Positions 33,016-42,680 of a stretch of 64,000 bases of DNA are shown piece after piece. Origin of the DNA: Armatimonadota bacterium (GTDB lineage Bacteria; Armatimonadota; Zipacnadia; Zipacnadales; JABUFB01); NCBI GenBank assembly GCA_013314775.1, contig JABUFB010000001.1, forward strand, positions 327,121-391,120, in the 5' to 3' direction. Each line of letters begins with the position of its first letter. Position 1 is the stretch's first letter. The notes beneath the pieces were generated by a model. That model saw only the letters and a list, made by a program, of their open reading frames with translations. It searched no databases and was not told where the DNA came from. Made by a program: the position numbers and the translations under genes.

Positions 33016-34956
33016 ATGCCGCTCATCAGCGTCCACAATCTGACCAAGTACTATGGCACCGATCTTATCCTGGACGGTGTCTCGCTGAGTATTGACAACC
33101 GGGATCGCGTCGGGCTCATCGGCGCGAACGGGAGCGGCAAGACCACGTTGTGCCGAATTCTGGTGGGACTGGAGTCCTATGAGGACAATGCCCAGATTCA
33201 CAAGGCCAGGGGCATGACGGTGGGCTATCTTTCGCAGGACGTTGATTTCGGCGGTGCCATCACGCCGTGGGAAGTGGTCATGGCAGTGTACGGCGAGATG
33301 CGCCGGCGTGAGGAGGAGATCCGCAGGCTCGAAGAGGCGATGTCCGCGGAGACGGACAGCAACCAGCTTGCGGAGTTGCTGGAAGAACACGAGCGCCTTA
33401 CCGCGCACCACATCGCCGCCGGCGGGTACGAGTATGAGCGCCGCGCGGCCAGTGTCCTCACTGGCCTCGGAGTGCCGGAAGCTGATTTCCACCGAGACAT
33501 CTATAGTTTCAGCGGCGGTGAGCAGCGCCGGGTTGCGCTGGCCCAGTTGCTGCTCAAGGAACCGGACCTGGTGCTCCTGGACGAACCCACGAACCACCTG
33601 GACATTCAGGGCATCGAGTGGCTGGAGGGGTATCTCAAGAGCTATCCCGGGGCTGTGGTCTGCATCTCCCACGACCGACGTTTCCTGGATTCGGTGGCGC
33701 GGCGTATCCTGGAACTGGAAGCCTGCGACCTGACGGAGTACCGGGGCGGCTACTCGGACTACCTGCATCAGAAGGAAGAGCGCCTGCTCACGTACAGCCG
33801 CCAGTATGAGCGACAGCAGCAGGAGCTGAAAAAGCAGATGGCCTTCATCCGCTGGGCGCTGGGGACCCAGCAGGAGAAGAAAGTGCGCGCGGCCAAGAGC
33901 CGATTGAAGCTGCTGTCGAAGATGGAGTATCTCGATCCCCCGCCGGCACAGGCGCGGCAGATGAATCTGCGATTTGAGCCGAAAATGCGGGGCGGCGAGG
34001 AAATCCTGGAGCTCACCCGCGTGGGCATGAGTTTCGGCGAGCGCAGGCTGTTCTCCGACATCAACCTGTTCGTACGGCGCGGCGAACGGGTGGGAATTGT
34101 TGGTCCGAACGGGTGCGGCAAGACAACGTTGCTGCAGATCATGCTGGGCAGACTGCAACCCACCGAGGGCAGAGCACGACTGGGAAAGAGCGTGGAGATC
34201 GGCTATCACCGCCAGGATGAATTCGGCCTGACGCCGGACCACACCGTCTTCCAGGAGTTCCGCCAGATCCTGCCCACCGCTGACCAGGGCGAGATCCGCA
34301 GCCTTCTGGCGCGCTTCCTGTTCGTCGAAGATGACGTGTTCAAACGGGTCGGGGACCTGTCCGGCGGCGAGCAGAGCCGCCTGTCGCTTGCCAAGCTGAT
34401 CCTTATGCAGCCCACGGTGCTTGTTCTCGACGAGCCCACCAACCACTTGGACATCGACTCGCGCAATGCCCTGGAACACGCGCTCAGAGACTACCGGGGC
34501 ACAGTGATTGTGGTCTCTCACGACCGCTACTTCCTGGACAATGTGGTCAACCGCGTGTTGGTGATGGGTGGCGGCACGGCCGTGGTTCACCAAGGCAATT
34601 ACGCATCATACGTTGCCAAGCGCGAGGCGATCCAGCAGGAGCGGGAAGCCCAGCGGCGCGAGCGCGAGGAACAGGAACGCCGCGACCGACAGCGCCAGGA
34701 GCGACTCGCGCGGCAGAACCGCAAGGACAAGCGAGCGCAATCCGGACAGGAGCAGCTGCCCACAGCGGAAGAGCTGGAGGAGCGCGCGGCGTACCTGGAG
34801 AAGCAGCTTGAGAAGGTGCACCGGATTCTCGGCGACCCGGCCACCTATGACCAGCCGGTGCGCGCCCAGGCGCTGAATGCCGAGCATGAAAAGCTCAGCG
34901 CAGAGTTGCAGACCGTGTATGAACTCTGGGAGCGGGTGGCGGCGGAGGAAGACTAG
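33016..34956 (+). CDS. ABC-F family ATPase
   Basis: About 646 residues with two ABC domains and no membrane segments. The first Walker A is GANGSGKTT (36-44), with signature FSGGEQRR and DEPTNHLD. The second has GPNGCGKTT, LSGGEQSR and DEPTNHLD. A charged linker (about 260-320, QQELKKQMAFIRWA) joins the domains, and a long coiled coil with repeated Arg/Glu closes the protein. ABC-F proteins act on the ribosome, for example to relieve stalled translation, and some give antibiotic resistance. Which subgroup this is cannot be said. The ATG at 33016 lacks a Shine-Dalgarno, so the start is set by homology (LISVHNLTKYYG). A TACAAT at 32924 could be a -10, but no good -35 accompanies it. Confidence 0.9.
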   Translation: MPLISVHNLTKYYGTDLILDGVSLSIDNRDRVGLIGANGSGKTTLCRILVGLESYEDNAQIHKARGMTVGYLSQDVDFGGAITPWEVVMAVYGEMRRREEEIRRLEEAMSAETDSNQLAELLEEHERLTAHHIAAGGYEYERRAASVLTGLGVPEADFHRDIYSFSGGEQRRVALAQLLLKEPDLVLLDEPTNHLDIQGIEWLEGYLKSYPGAVVCISHDRRFLDSVARRILELEACDLTEYRGGYSDYLHQKEERLLTYSRQYERQQQELKKQMAFIRWALGTQQEKKVRAAKSRLKLLSKMEYLDPPPAQARQMNLRFEPKMRGGEEILELTRVGMSFGERRLFSDINLFVRRGERVGIVGPNGCGKTTLLQIMLGRLQPTEGRARLGKSVEIGYHRQDEFGLTPDHTVFQEFRQILPTADQGEIRSLLARFLFVEDDVFKRVGDLSGGEQSRLSLAKLILMQPTVLVLDEPTNHLDIDSRNALEHALRDYRGTVIVVSHDRYFLDNVVNRVLVMGGGTAVVHQGNYASYVAKREAIQQEREAQRREREEQERRDRQRQERLARQNRKDKRAQSGQEQLPTAEELEERAAYLEKQLEKVHRILGDPATYDQPVRAQALNAEHEKLSAELQTVYELWERVAAEED

Positions 34957-35042
34957 ATGTGCCCGAGAGCTCTCGATCCGGTGTTCCACATGCCACGACC
35001 GCAGCGCGGAAGCAAACCCCGGCAGTGACTGAGGAGATGCCC

Positions 35043-36131
35043 ATGTTCGGCGGCTTCTATGAAGGCAAGAACGTGCTGGTCACCGGACTGACTGGTGCGA
35101 AGGGAACCTGGGTTGGCTGGTACCTGCTGCAGGCCGGAGCCGCGAAGATCATCGGCGTGGACAACGCGCGTAGCCCTGAGGGCTCTTGTTTCTCGCGCTG
35201 CGGGCTGGCCCAGGACCCGCGCGTCGTCCTGCATACTGAAGACGTGCGCATGGCGGATCACCTCACGGAAATCGCCGAAAAGGAGCAGGCGGACGCCGCC
35301 CTGCACCTGGCCGCGATGGCCATCGTTGGAGAGTGCCAACGCAGCCCGTTGGAGACGTACTCGGTCAATGCAATCGGCACCGCATCGTTCATGGAAACCG
35401 TCTGGCGCACGGGGATTGAACGCGCGGTTGTCATCACCACAGACAAGGTGTACCGGGACAAGGGCGGCGAGCCCTGGGTGGAGGACGACGCGCTGGTGGC
35501 GAGTGGCCCGTATGCGGTATCCAAGGCTTGCGCAGACCTCATTGCTCGTGACTATTACCAGATGTACCTGAAGCCCGCGGGCAAGCGGTTCGCCATTGCC
35601 CGCGCGGGGAACGTGCTGGTGCCGGGCGACCGCCATAAGGGACGGATTTTCGTGGACATCGCCGACGCCCTGGCGGCAGGCGAGCCGCCGGTCATCATGA
35701 ACCCCGCGTTCACCCGACCCTACACTTTCGTGGGGGATACGGTGAGTGGATACCTGTGGCTTCTCTCCCAGTCTGACCGGCCGGATGTTGATGGCGAGGC
35801 CTTCAACTTTGGCCCAATCGAAGAGCGCGGGGTGCCCAACGCGGATCTTGCGACAAAGATGTGCGAACTGTGGGGCTCGGGCATCACCTGGAAACGCGGA
35901 ACCCCGCGGGACGAGCCTTTCGCGCACCAGAGCCTGGACTGCACGAAGGCCAGGGAACGCCTGCACTGGCAGGCGGCATACACGCTTGACCAAGGGCTCG
36001 CGGAGCTGGTCACCTTCGAGAAAGCGCTGGCCGCAGGCGCCGCCCCGCACGAGTTGCGGGCACTTGCCCTGCGGATCGTCGGGGACCACGCAAGAGCCGC
36101 CGCCAGGCAGGGGATCGCCTGGGCGGCCTGA
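35043..36131 (+). CDS. NAD-dependent sugar-nucleotide dehydratase (CDP-glucose 4,6-dehydratase-like)
   Basis: About 362 residues, an extended short-chain dehydrogenase. The Rossmann motif VTGLTGAKGTW sits at 13-23, ITTDK provides the catalytic Thr and Lys region, and PYAVSK holds the Tyr-x-x-x-Lys pair. The KGTWVGWYLLQAG opening, the VYRDKGGEPWVEDD stretch and TRPYTFVGDTVSGYL resemble CDP-glucose 4,6-dehydratases (RfbG/DdhB), which give CDP-4-keto-6-deoxyglucose for surface glycans. A dTDP-glucose relative cannot be excluded. The start at 35043 follows GAGGAG by six bases; an ATG at 35037 is less well placed. It is likely part of cell-surface polysaccharide metabolism with the glycosyltransferases elsewhere in the window. 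Confidence 0.7.
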   Translation: MFGGFYEGKNVLVTGLTGAKGTWVGWYLLQAGAAKIIGVDNARSPEGSCFSRCGLAQDPRVVLHTEDVRMADHLTEIAEKEQADAALHLAAMAIVGECQRSPLETYSVNAIGTASFMETVWRTGIERAVVITTDKVYRDKGGEPWVEDDALVASGPYAVSKACADLIARDYYQMYLKPAGKRFAIARAGNVLVPGDRHKGRIFVDIADALAAGEPPVIMNPAFTRPYTFVGDTVSGYLWLLSQSDRPDVDGEAFNFGPIEERGVPNADLATKMCELWGSGITWKRGTPRDEPFAHQSLDCTKARERLHWQAAYTLDQGLAELVTFEKALAAGAAPHELRALALRIVGDHARAAARQGIAWAA

Positions 36132-36193
36132 TCCGATCGCACCGCCCTGGGTTCGCTTCGGGAGTTCACTGCCTCACCCATGGAGGTCCGCTC

Positions 36194-39100
36194 ATGCCTG
36201 CTCTCCTCCTCGCTCTCCTGTGCTGCGCCGCCTGTTCCGCTGCCCCCATCCAGGTGGGGGATGACTCCTTCAGCATCTACCTCGCAGAAGACGGGGCGAT
36301 CAGTTCCGTCCGCTCGTGGGGGCAGGAAGTTCTCGCCCCCGGCTCTTTGGGGACTCTCACCATATATGATGTCTCCGGCAAGCAGGGTTCGGCGACTCTG
36401 CGCGGCTCGGTGGCGGTGGGGGAGACGGGCATCGCCGCCAGCTACCCTTGCGACCAATTCGGACTGGACGTGGATGCCGTCTACACCGCCGGGCCGCTGA
36501 GCACGGTGGGCATCACTCTCACGGTTCGGGACCGCACAGGGCAGGATCGGGGTCTTGCGCTGGAGTTCGGCCTGCCCGTAGGTGCTCAGGGCTGGAAATG
36601 GTGGGATGACCCCGACACCTGGCGGGTCACCGAGGCAGGGCAGCAGTACGCGAATGTCACCCGCCTACGTGGCCTGCCCGGGTTGCCCGAGTTCGATGAC
36701 AAGGCGAATCTGGCCAGTTTCGGGCACTACTCGTGGTACCCGGTGGCCGCCATTACCGGCCGTACGGGCCTGGGACTGGCCAAGCCCCCGCGAGATGCCT
36801 GTCTGTTCCGCTTCGGCTTCGACGGTCGCCGTGGCGTGCTGTATTCGGCCTGGGATTTCGCCCTGAGCCCCGACACCCGCGAGCCCGGCACGGCCCGGTT
36901 CTCCCTGGTACTGCTTCCCCTGCGCTCCGAGAACGGGTTCCGCGGTGCGCTTGCGTCGCTCTATGCGCTTTGGCCCGAAGACTTCCGGGCCCGCGTCCCG
37001 TCCTTCGGCGCCTGGATGCCCTTTGACCGACTCAGCGAAATTCCCGACGTGGATGAGTTCGGCTTCGCTTACCAGGAAGGCGCGCCTGAGCCCGGGTTCG
37101 ACGATGAGCTGGGTGTCTCCAGTTTCATCTATTTCCACTGCGCGGGGGAGTTCGCCGACATCCCCGGGTACACGCGCGACCAGCCACTTCCGCCGTACGA
37201 ACAGCAGCTGGCGGCACTCAACAAGGTCGCCAAGGGACGCACCGGGATCGATGATGTGTGGGGTATCACCGGGATACAGAACCCGGACGGCACGGTGAAC
37301 ATCCTGCCTGAGCGCGTCTACGGGCATATCTTCAGCCAACCCTGCGTCGACCCGGACCTGCCCTACGGGAGGGCCATGGTGCAGCGCCTGGTGGAGCGGG
37401 TGATGGAGAAGCCATCGCCCGTCGGGGTGGATGGGTGCTATTACGACGGCATCGCAGTGGGGTTGGACTACTCCCGCGAGCACTTCCGGGTGGCCGACAA
37501 CCCGCTCCTGTGGGATGCGTCGCTGCAGCGGCCGGTCGCGTACAACTTCTTCGCGTCTCTGGAGTGGGCGCGGGCCATCGCCGACACGCTCCATCCCGCG
37601 GGCAAGCTGACGATGCTCAACGATTCGTCCATGACTTCCTTCAGCTATGCGTTCCCGTACCTGGATGTGCTGGGCGCTGAAGGCGGCTGGGTCAACTCCG
37701 ACGAGAGCTTCCTGCGCGCAAGGGCGTACTCGTACCAGAAGCCCTTCTGCACCCTGCTGAAGACGGACTACAGCAAGCACCCGCAGGCACGGATCGAGTC
37801 GTACATGCGCAGTTGCATGGCCTTCGGAGTACTTCCCGGGTTCTTCGACATCAGCCCCAGCGGCGCGAACCCCGGCTCCAGCTACTGGGATCACCCCGAG
37901 TGGTACAACCGTGACCGCTCCCTGTTTAGGCGCTACATGCCGCTTTGCGCCGAGTTGTGCCGAGCGGGCTGGGAGCCGATGCGTATGGCCTCGAGCCTTA
38001 CCACAGGGGCCGAGATTGAACGCTTCGGCGGCGGGGCAAGCGGCACGGCGGATGGCGTCGTCTATTTCACGATTCGCCGCGACCCCACGGAGGGGCCGTC
38101 CACAGTGAGCATCGACCTGTCGGCAGGTCTGGCCTGCCTGAAGGCGCGCGGTGTCTGCGCCCTGGACCTCATCAAGGGACAGGTGCTTCCCATCCAGGAG
38201 GGACGGCTCGAGGTCGAGGTGCCTCCGGCCGAGGTGGGTGTGATTGCGGTAGGGACGCCGGCGCAGCTTTCCGCGCGCTGCCTGGACGCGCTGGCCCGGA
38301 TGATCGGGGCGCGACAGCAGTACCAGGCCGCGACGGAATCTGCCCGCAAGATGCTCACGGGCTGGACGCCCTACATGACCGGTGGGGAACTGGACTACAC
38401 CGTGGCCCACACCGGTCAGGCGTCTCTGCGTGCCGCACTTGCGGACCCGAAACAGATGGCCGGGGCAACCCAGGTGCTGAACCTCAACCAGAGCGAGCCG
38501 GAGGACCTCATCATCAGGGGCGCATCCCGGGCGCAGGAGGTGTCCGGCAACAAGGACAGCGGTTACAGCGTATACGTGGACTGTTATTACCACAACGGTG
38601 AAAAGCTCTACGGGAACACCATCCAGTTCTCGCCCGGCACCCACGACTGGGAAGTGGGGGAGATCCGTATTCACCCGGAAGCCACCCTCAGCACGGTCAA
38701 TGTCTACTGCATGTTCCGCGGGCATACCGGGACGGTCTGGTTCGATGACCTCTTCGTGGCGCGGGCGTCTGACCCGGAGAGGAACCTGCTGAAGAGCCCG
38801 GGCTTCGAGCCCGCACAGGCCACCGTCACAAATGACGCAGTCAGGGACGCCTTCGCGCAGCTCGATTCGCGGCGTGAGCAGGCGCTCAAGCTCGTGGCCA
38901 ATCCCAATGCTGACGGACTGACCGAACTGGCTGCGGCGACGCAAGGCGACCTGGCGCGTTTCGACGCGTTGGAAGCCCGGGACGCGGGCGCTCGCGCGCG
39001 CAGAGACCTGGTGGAAGCGGCGGACCTCGCCCGTCTGGCGCTGATCGCGTTCACGGGGAATACAGAGGCAGCCCTCTGGCCTCAGCGGCTCACCGAGCCC

Positions 39101-39601
39101 TGCCCATTGGTATCAACCGCTCCCGGGCCAGCCGCTCCGATCTGGTGGGTGGTAGACCAGACCACGGGCGTCCCTGCGGGCACTCGCCTATCGGTGGACA
39201 GCAATTTTAGCGGGTATCAGCCCGACGTCCTTGCCGATGGCCGCATCAACCCGGATACCCCGGACTGGACCCGGGTTGCCTGGGCATCGGCCGACGATCC
39301 GCGCCCACACTGGATCCGCATGGATTTCCCGGCGCCGCAGAGAGTGGGCAAGGTGACGGTGCACTGGGCACTTGACGGTGGTAAGCGTTACCGGTCCAGG
39401 GACGTGCGGGTGGAAGTGCGCGAAGGGGAGGGCTGGAAGGCGGTTGAGCTCGATGAAAGGGGCGTTGACACGAAGGACGAGCGGACTGTCTTCTCCTTCG
39501 AGCCTGTGGTGGTGGACTCCCTGCGCATTTACCAACCCGCGCATGGAGGACCGGCGGACCGCCCCGATATCCTGTGGGTGACCGAAGTTCAGGTGGAGTA
39601 G
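36194..39601 (+). CDS. secreted glycoside-hydrolase-like protein with C-terminal discoidin-type domain
   Basis: 1135 residues with a signal peptide (LLLALLCCAACSAA) behind GGAGG. The N-terminal 260 residues are beta-rich, like the N-terminal supersandwich of many TIM-barrel glycosidases. Residues about 280-620 look like a (beta/alpha)8 barrel (DGCYYDGIAVGLDY, KLTMLNDSS, LGAEGGWVNSDES), reminiscent of alpha-galactosidase/GH36 or similar clans. A jelly-roll-like region follows, then an F5/8 type C (discoidin)-like end at about 990-1135 (PHWIRMDFPAPQRVGKVTVHWALDGGKRYRSRDVRVE). The family cannot be named with certainty and catalytic residues were not assigned. It probably degrades extracellular polysaccharide. 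Confidence 0.6.
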   Translation: MPALLLALLCCAACSAAPIQVGDDSFSIYLAEDGAISSVRSWGQEVLAPGSLGTLTIYDVSGKQGSATLRGSVAVGETGIAASYPCDQFGLDVDAVYTAGPLSTVGITLTVRDRTGQDRGLALEFGLPVGAQGWKWWDDPDTWRVTEAGQQYANVTRLRGLPGLPEFDDKANLASFGHYSWYPVAAITGRTGLGLAKPPRDACLFRFGFDGRRGVLYSAWDFALSPDTREPGTARFSLVLLPLRSENGFRGALASLYALWPEDFRARVPSFGAWMPFDRLSEIPDVDEFGFAYQEGAPEPGFDDELGVSSFIYFHCAGEFADIPGYTRDQPLPPYEQQLAALNKVAKGRTGIDDVWGITGIQNPDGTVNILPERVYGHIFSQPCVDPDLPYGRAMVQRLVERVMEKPSPVGVDGCYYDGIAVGLDYSREHFRVADNPLLWDASLQRPVAYNFFASLEWARAIADTLHPAGKLTMLNDSSMTSFSYAFPYLDVLGAEGGWVNSDESFLRARAYSYQKPFCTLLKTDYSKHPQARIESYMRSCMAFGVLPGFFDISPSGANPGSSYWDHPEWYNRDRSLFRRYMPLCAELCRAGWEPMRMASSLTTGAEIERFGGGASGTADGVVYFTIRRDPTEGPSTVSIDLSAGLACLKARGVCALDLIKGQVLPIQEGRLEVEVPPAEVGVIAVGTPAQLSARCLDALARMIGARQQYQAATESARKMLTGWTPYMTGGELDYTVAHTGQASLRAALADPKQMAGATQVLNLNQSEPEDLIIRGASRAQEVSGNKDSGYSVYVDCYYHNGEKLYGNTIQFSPGTHDWEVGEIRIHPEATLSTVNVYCMFRGHTGTVWFDDLFVARASDPERNLLKSPGFEPAQATVTNDAVRDAFAQLDSRREQALKLVANPNADGLTELAAATQGDLARFDALEARDAGARARRDLVEAADLARLALIAFTGNTEAALWPQRLTEPCPLVSTAPGPAAPIWWVVDQTTGVPAGTRLSVDSNFSGYQPDVLADGRINPDTPDWTRVAWASADDPRPHWIRMDFPAPQRVGKVTVHWALDGGKRYRSRDVRVEVREGEGWKAVELDERGVDTKDERTVFSFEPVVVDSLRIYQPAHGGPADRPDILWVTEVQVE

Positions 39602-39611
39602 TGGCCCGGGG

Positions 39612-39839
39612 CTACTTCGCCTTGCCACCTTTGCTGGCTGTGGCCTTGTTCCGCGCGCGCCGTCGGGATCCGGATACGTAACCCGATGCCACGGCACCCA
39701 GCAGCAAAACGGCGAGGACGATCAGGAAAACGCCGTGGTCAGCCTTGCCGTTCAAAAGCAGCATGATGCCGTAGACCAGCAGGAACAGGCCCAAAGGCAG
39801 CGCCAGGGCCGTGAATGCGCAGTTGAGGAGATTGTCCAC
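39612..39839 (-). CDS. small two-helix membrane protein
   Basis: 75 residues starting at GTG after GGAAGGTGG. Two hydrophobic stretches (FTALALPLGLFLLVYGIMLLL and GVFLIVLAVLLLGAVASGYV) flank a short turn, and a basic tail (SRRRARNKATASKGGKAK) probably faces the cytoplasm. No family was recognised. It ends 10 bases from the stop of the convergent glycosidase-like gene. Confidence 0.5.
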   Translation of the reverse strand: MDNLLNCAFTALALPLGLFLLVYGIMLLLNGKADHGVFLIVLAVLLLGAVASGYVSGSRRRARNKATASKGGKAK

Positions 39840-39980
39840 GGATCCACCTTCCGGTCGGGTCGGGCAGGAAATGCGCCGGCGCGCGAGTTGCATGCGCCCA
39901 AGGCCGGGCCCGTCGCCGGGGCATTATACCGGGCGCGCAAAGGGCGCGACAAGAGCCAGCCCAATTAGCGGCCCGCTCAC

Positions 39981-40009
39981 TTGACAATGCGCGCCCAAAG
40001 GTGTAGCGT
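39981..40009 (+). promoter_or_regulatory. promoter with consensus -35 for the SEC-C gene
   Basis: TTGACA (39981-39986), a 17-base spacer and TAGCGT (40004-40009). The -35 box is exact and the -10 box weak. It lies 48 bases before the small SEC-C gene. Confidence 0.5.
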
Positions 40010-40056
40010 CTGCGGGTTCCTTCATCCCGCAAACACGAAAGAAGCATGATCTCGTC

Positions 40057-40212
40057 ATGGGCGTCATCGAGTTCCTCAACCGCCTGTTCCCACCCCGCGA
40101 GCCCGACACAACACGCGAAGTCGGGCGCAATGAACCGTGCTGGTGCGGAAGCGGGCGCAAGTACAAGTCCTGTCATCTTCAGGCCGACCAAAAGAAACAG
40201 CAATCCCGCTGA
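40057..40212 (+). CDS. 51-residue SEC-C motif protein
   Basis: A tiny gene encoding [13 protein letters not shown] then the SEC-C zinc motif [19 protein letters not shown] (about residues 22-40) and a basic tail. SEC-C motifs occur at the C-terminus of SecA, where they bind SecB and ribosomes, and in many stand-alone small proteins. The Cys-x-Cys and Cys-His ligands are all present. The amphipathic N-terminal helix is its only other element. It has its own TTGACA-type promoter, so it is probably a real free-standing gene. Its role is unknown. Confidence 0.8.
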   Translation: MGVIEFLNRLFPPREPDTTREVGRNEPCWCGSGRKYKSCHLQADQKKQQSR

Positions 40213-40319
40213 ACCTGCCGGTCACCGACTGATCCCCCGCCTGACGGCAAGAGTGAATGCGCACCACGGTCTTGCGACCGGGGCGCTTTGCTGTGCCTGG
40301 ACGCCGGAAGTCCGTCGCC

Positions 40320-40348
40320 TTGACGCCTGGGCTGGTTTCGTGTCTAAT
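40320..40348 (+). promoter_or_regulatory. promoter of the phosphodiesterase gene
   Basis: TTGACG (40320-40325), a 17-base spacer and TCTAAT (40343-40348), 39 bases before the ATG at 40387. The start lacks a Shine-Dalgarno. Confidence 0.55.
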
Positions 40349-40386
40349 CCCCCTACATCAACTGCTCCCGGGACATCCGCGACCCT

Positions 40387-42033
40387 ATGTCTCGTCCATC
40401 AATGGTTGCCGTAATCGGTCTGGACGGCGCCGACTGGAATATTCTCCAGCCGCTGCTTGATGCCGGGCGCTTGCCGGTGCTCGCGGGTTTGATGAACCGC
40501 GGCGCATGGGCCCGACTGAAGAGCGTGGAGCCCCCAGTTTCCTCCGCCGCCTGGACCAGCATGTGCACCGGTGTCAATCCGGGCGCCCACGGCATCCTGG
40601 GTTTCGCGCGCATGGACGGCTATGGCTCGCAGATCATCCGCTCCGGTGATGTGCGAGCCCCGCAACTGTGGGACATCCTGCGAGCCGCGGGCCTGCGCAG
40701 CCTTGTCACCAACCTGCCCAATCTCTACCCGCCGGTGGATGTGAATGGCGTGATGGTCACCGGCATGCTCACTCCGGACGCAGCCTCGCGTTGGGTCCAC
40801 CCGAAGCCTTTGCAGGAGAGCCTTCTCCGTGCGGGTCTGGGGTTCGCTCCTCGGCCGACGGTCCGGGAACTGCACCGTTTAGGCGCGGAGGATGCCCGGC
40901 GCGTGCTGGGAGAGTCAGCGGCGCTCCAGGGCCGGACCGTGCTGCGACTGCTGCGCGAGGGACCCTTCGGCCTCGTATTCACGGTGTTGGACACGGGCGA
41001 CCTCGCGCATCACGCATATCTGGGCAGGGCGCACGCCGAGGCGGTAGAGACTGGGCAGGCGCTGCTGGACACAAGTGCGGGTTCGATCATTGCCAGACAT
41101 CTGGATGATCTGGACGAACTGCTTGGGGAGATCACCCGCGCACTGCCTGCAGACGCCGCGATCCTCGTGGTGTCGGACCACGGCTTCGAGCCGAAACCCA
41201 AGACTGTGTACCTGAATCAGTGGCTGGCGACCAATGGCTATCTGCAGCGTTCGCGGTTCGGCGGCAGCAAGGACGCGATGAACTGGCGTAAGCGCACGGT
41301 CGCGGAACTACTGGGCAAGCTGAAGCTCGGCCCATTGGCCCGGCTGCTTCCCTCGGGAGTGCGCGAACGACAGGTTGCGGTGCCGCGTCTCGGCCGGATC
41401 CTGCACGCGCCTTCGCCCAACTGGGGCCGCACCCGGGCGTTTCTGGACCCGACCGCGCTGGGCGCAGGCATCCGGATCAATCTTGCCGGGCGCGAGCCTC
41501 AGGGCACGGTGTCGCCAGGGCCGGAGTACGAGTCCCTGCGCGACGAGCTAATCTCCCGGTTGCTGGCCTGGCGCGAGCCGGGCACAGATTTGCCTGTCAT
41601 AACCCATGCCTGGAAGCGCGAGGACATCCACCCCGGACCTCACAATGGGGCCGAGCCCGACGTCATCGTGCGCTACCGCCCTGACCTGAAGGCCGCGCAC
41701 ACCTACGACCCTGCACTTATCGCTCCTGCCGAACCAGACCAGGCTGCGTGGCACAGCGCGGAGGGCATTATCATCGCAGCCGGCCCGGGAATTGGCCCTT
41801 CGGGCGATCTTGGCGCTGCCGATATCCGCGACGTTGCGCCGACAGTACTCACGCTCCTGGGCATCGCCCCGCCTGAGCACATCGAGGGCCGGGCGCTGGC
41901 GTGTCTGACGGCGGAGGTGCGAGAGCAGGCACAGGTCTTGGCGCTGGAAGACGGTGTAACTGCAGGGTCAGGGCTCAGCGGAGAAGATGAAGCCGAGGTC
42001 ACCGCCCGGCTTGAGGATCTGGGCTATCTGTAG
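40387..42033 (+). CDS. type I phosphodiesterase/nucleotide pyrophosphatase family protein
   Basis: 548 residues of the alkaline phosphatase superfamily. The metal and nucleophile blocks are visible. VIGLDGADW near residue 9 gives the first Asp, and PPVSSAAWTSMCTGVNPGAHGI (about 49-70) holds the Thr/Ser nucleophile. VLDTGDLAHHAY gives further metal ligands, as do VVSDHGFEPKP and the later GPHNGAEPDV. Such enzymes cleave phosphodiester or pyrophosphate bonds in nucleotides or lipid heads. No signal peptide is seen, so it is probably cytoplasmic. A WrbA-like gene follows 27 bases on. The exact substrate is unknown. Confidence 0.8.
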   Translation: MSRPSMVAVIGLDGADWNILQPLLDAGRLPVLAGLMNRGAWARLKSVEPPVSSAAWTSMCTGVNPGAHGILGFARMDGYGSQIIRSGDVRAPQLWDILRAAGLRSLVTNLPNLYPPVDVNGVMVTGMLTPDAASRWVHPKPLQESLLRAGLGFAPRPTVRELHRLGAEDARRVLGESAALQGRTVLRLLREGPFGLVFTVLDTGDLAHHAYLGRAHAEAVETGQALLDTSAGSIIARHLDDLDELLGEITRALPADAAILVVSDHGFEPKPKTVYLNQWLATNGYLQRSRFGGSKDAMNWRKRTVAELLGKLKLGPLARLLPSGVRERQVAVPRLGRILHAPSPNWGRTRAFLDPTALGAGIRINLAGREPQGTVSPGPEYESLRDELISRLLAWREPGTDLPVITHAWKREDIHPGPHNGAEPDVIVRYRPDLKAAHTYDPALIAPAEPDQAAWHSAEGIIIAAGPGIGPSGDLGAADIRDVAPTVLTLLGIAPPEHIEGRALACLTAEVREQAQVLALEDGVTAGSGLSGEDEAEVTARLEDLGYL

Positions 42034-42060
42034 AGATGGAACACTGAGGAGGTACCTACC

Positions 42061-42540
42061 ATGGCCAAGATGCTAATCACGTTCTACTCCCGCTCCGGCC
42101 ATACCCAGGCGATGGCGGGGCATATCGCGGAAGGTGCTCGCGAGGTCGAAAACGTCGAGGTCTTTGTACTGCCGGTGGCCGATGTGACGCCGGACGACCT
42201 GCTGGACTACGACGCAATCGTCATGGGTTCACCGGTGTACTACGGAACAATGGCGGCGGAGCTCAAGCAGCTCATCGATGATAGTGTCAAGCATCACCGC
42301 AAGCTGGACGGCAAAGTGGGCGGTGGGTTCGCTTCCGCCGGCGGCGTCGGTGGCGGCAATGAGACCACGGTGCTTGACATTGTGAAGGCGCTGATGATCC
42401 ACGGGATGATCGTCAAAGGCGAGCCGATGGGGGATCACTACGGACCGGTCGCGATTGGCGCGCCCGATGATCGCTCCCAGCGTGAGTGCCGCAAGTACGG
42501 GAAGATGGTGGCCGAACTGGCGGTGCGGCTCTTCGGGTAA
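42061..42540 (+). CDS. flavodoxin-family WrbA-like oxidoreductase
   Basis: 159 residues with a strong GAGGAGGT eight bases before the ATG. The FMN phosphate loop is SRSGHTQ (10-16), YDAIVMGSPVYYGTMAAELK supplies the next flavin-binding loop, and GGFASAGGVGGGNE matches the WrbA/flavodoxin-like isoalloxazine loop. It probably reduces quinones with NAD(P)H, or serves as an electron carrier. At about 160 residues it is shorter than typical WrbA (about 200). It follows the phosphodiesterase gene closely. Confidence 0.8.
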   Translation: MAKMLITFYSRSGHTQAMAGHIAEGAREVENVEVFVLPVADVTPDDLLDYDAIVMGSPVYYGTMAAELKQLIDDSVKHHRKLDGKVGGGFASAGGVGGGNETTVLDIVKALMIHGMIVKGEPMGDHYGPVAIGAPDDRSQRECRKYGKMVAELAVRLFG

Positions 42541-42680
42541 CAATGCGTCGTGGGGCTGCTGTGACCTAAGGTTTGCCTGTGGCGTGCCGCTATAGAGGGT
42601 GTAGGCAGATTCTCGACGGCAGCCGGGGCCTGGTGCGCTATCCGCGACAGACATCGCAGCCCACGCTGGAGAACGCGAAC

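Noticed and set aside
42573..42680. An N-terminal extension of the zinc-knuckle protein from 42573
   Set aside because: It adds no motif, and the ATG at 42681 has a better ribosome-binding site.
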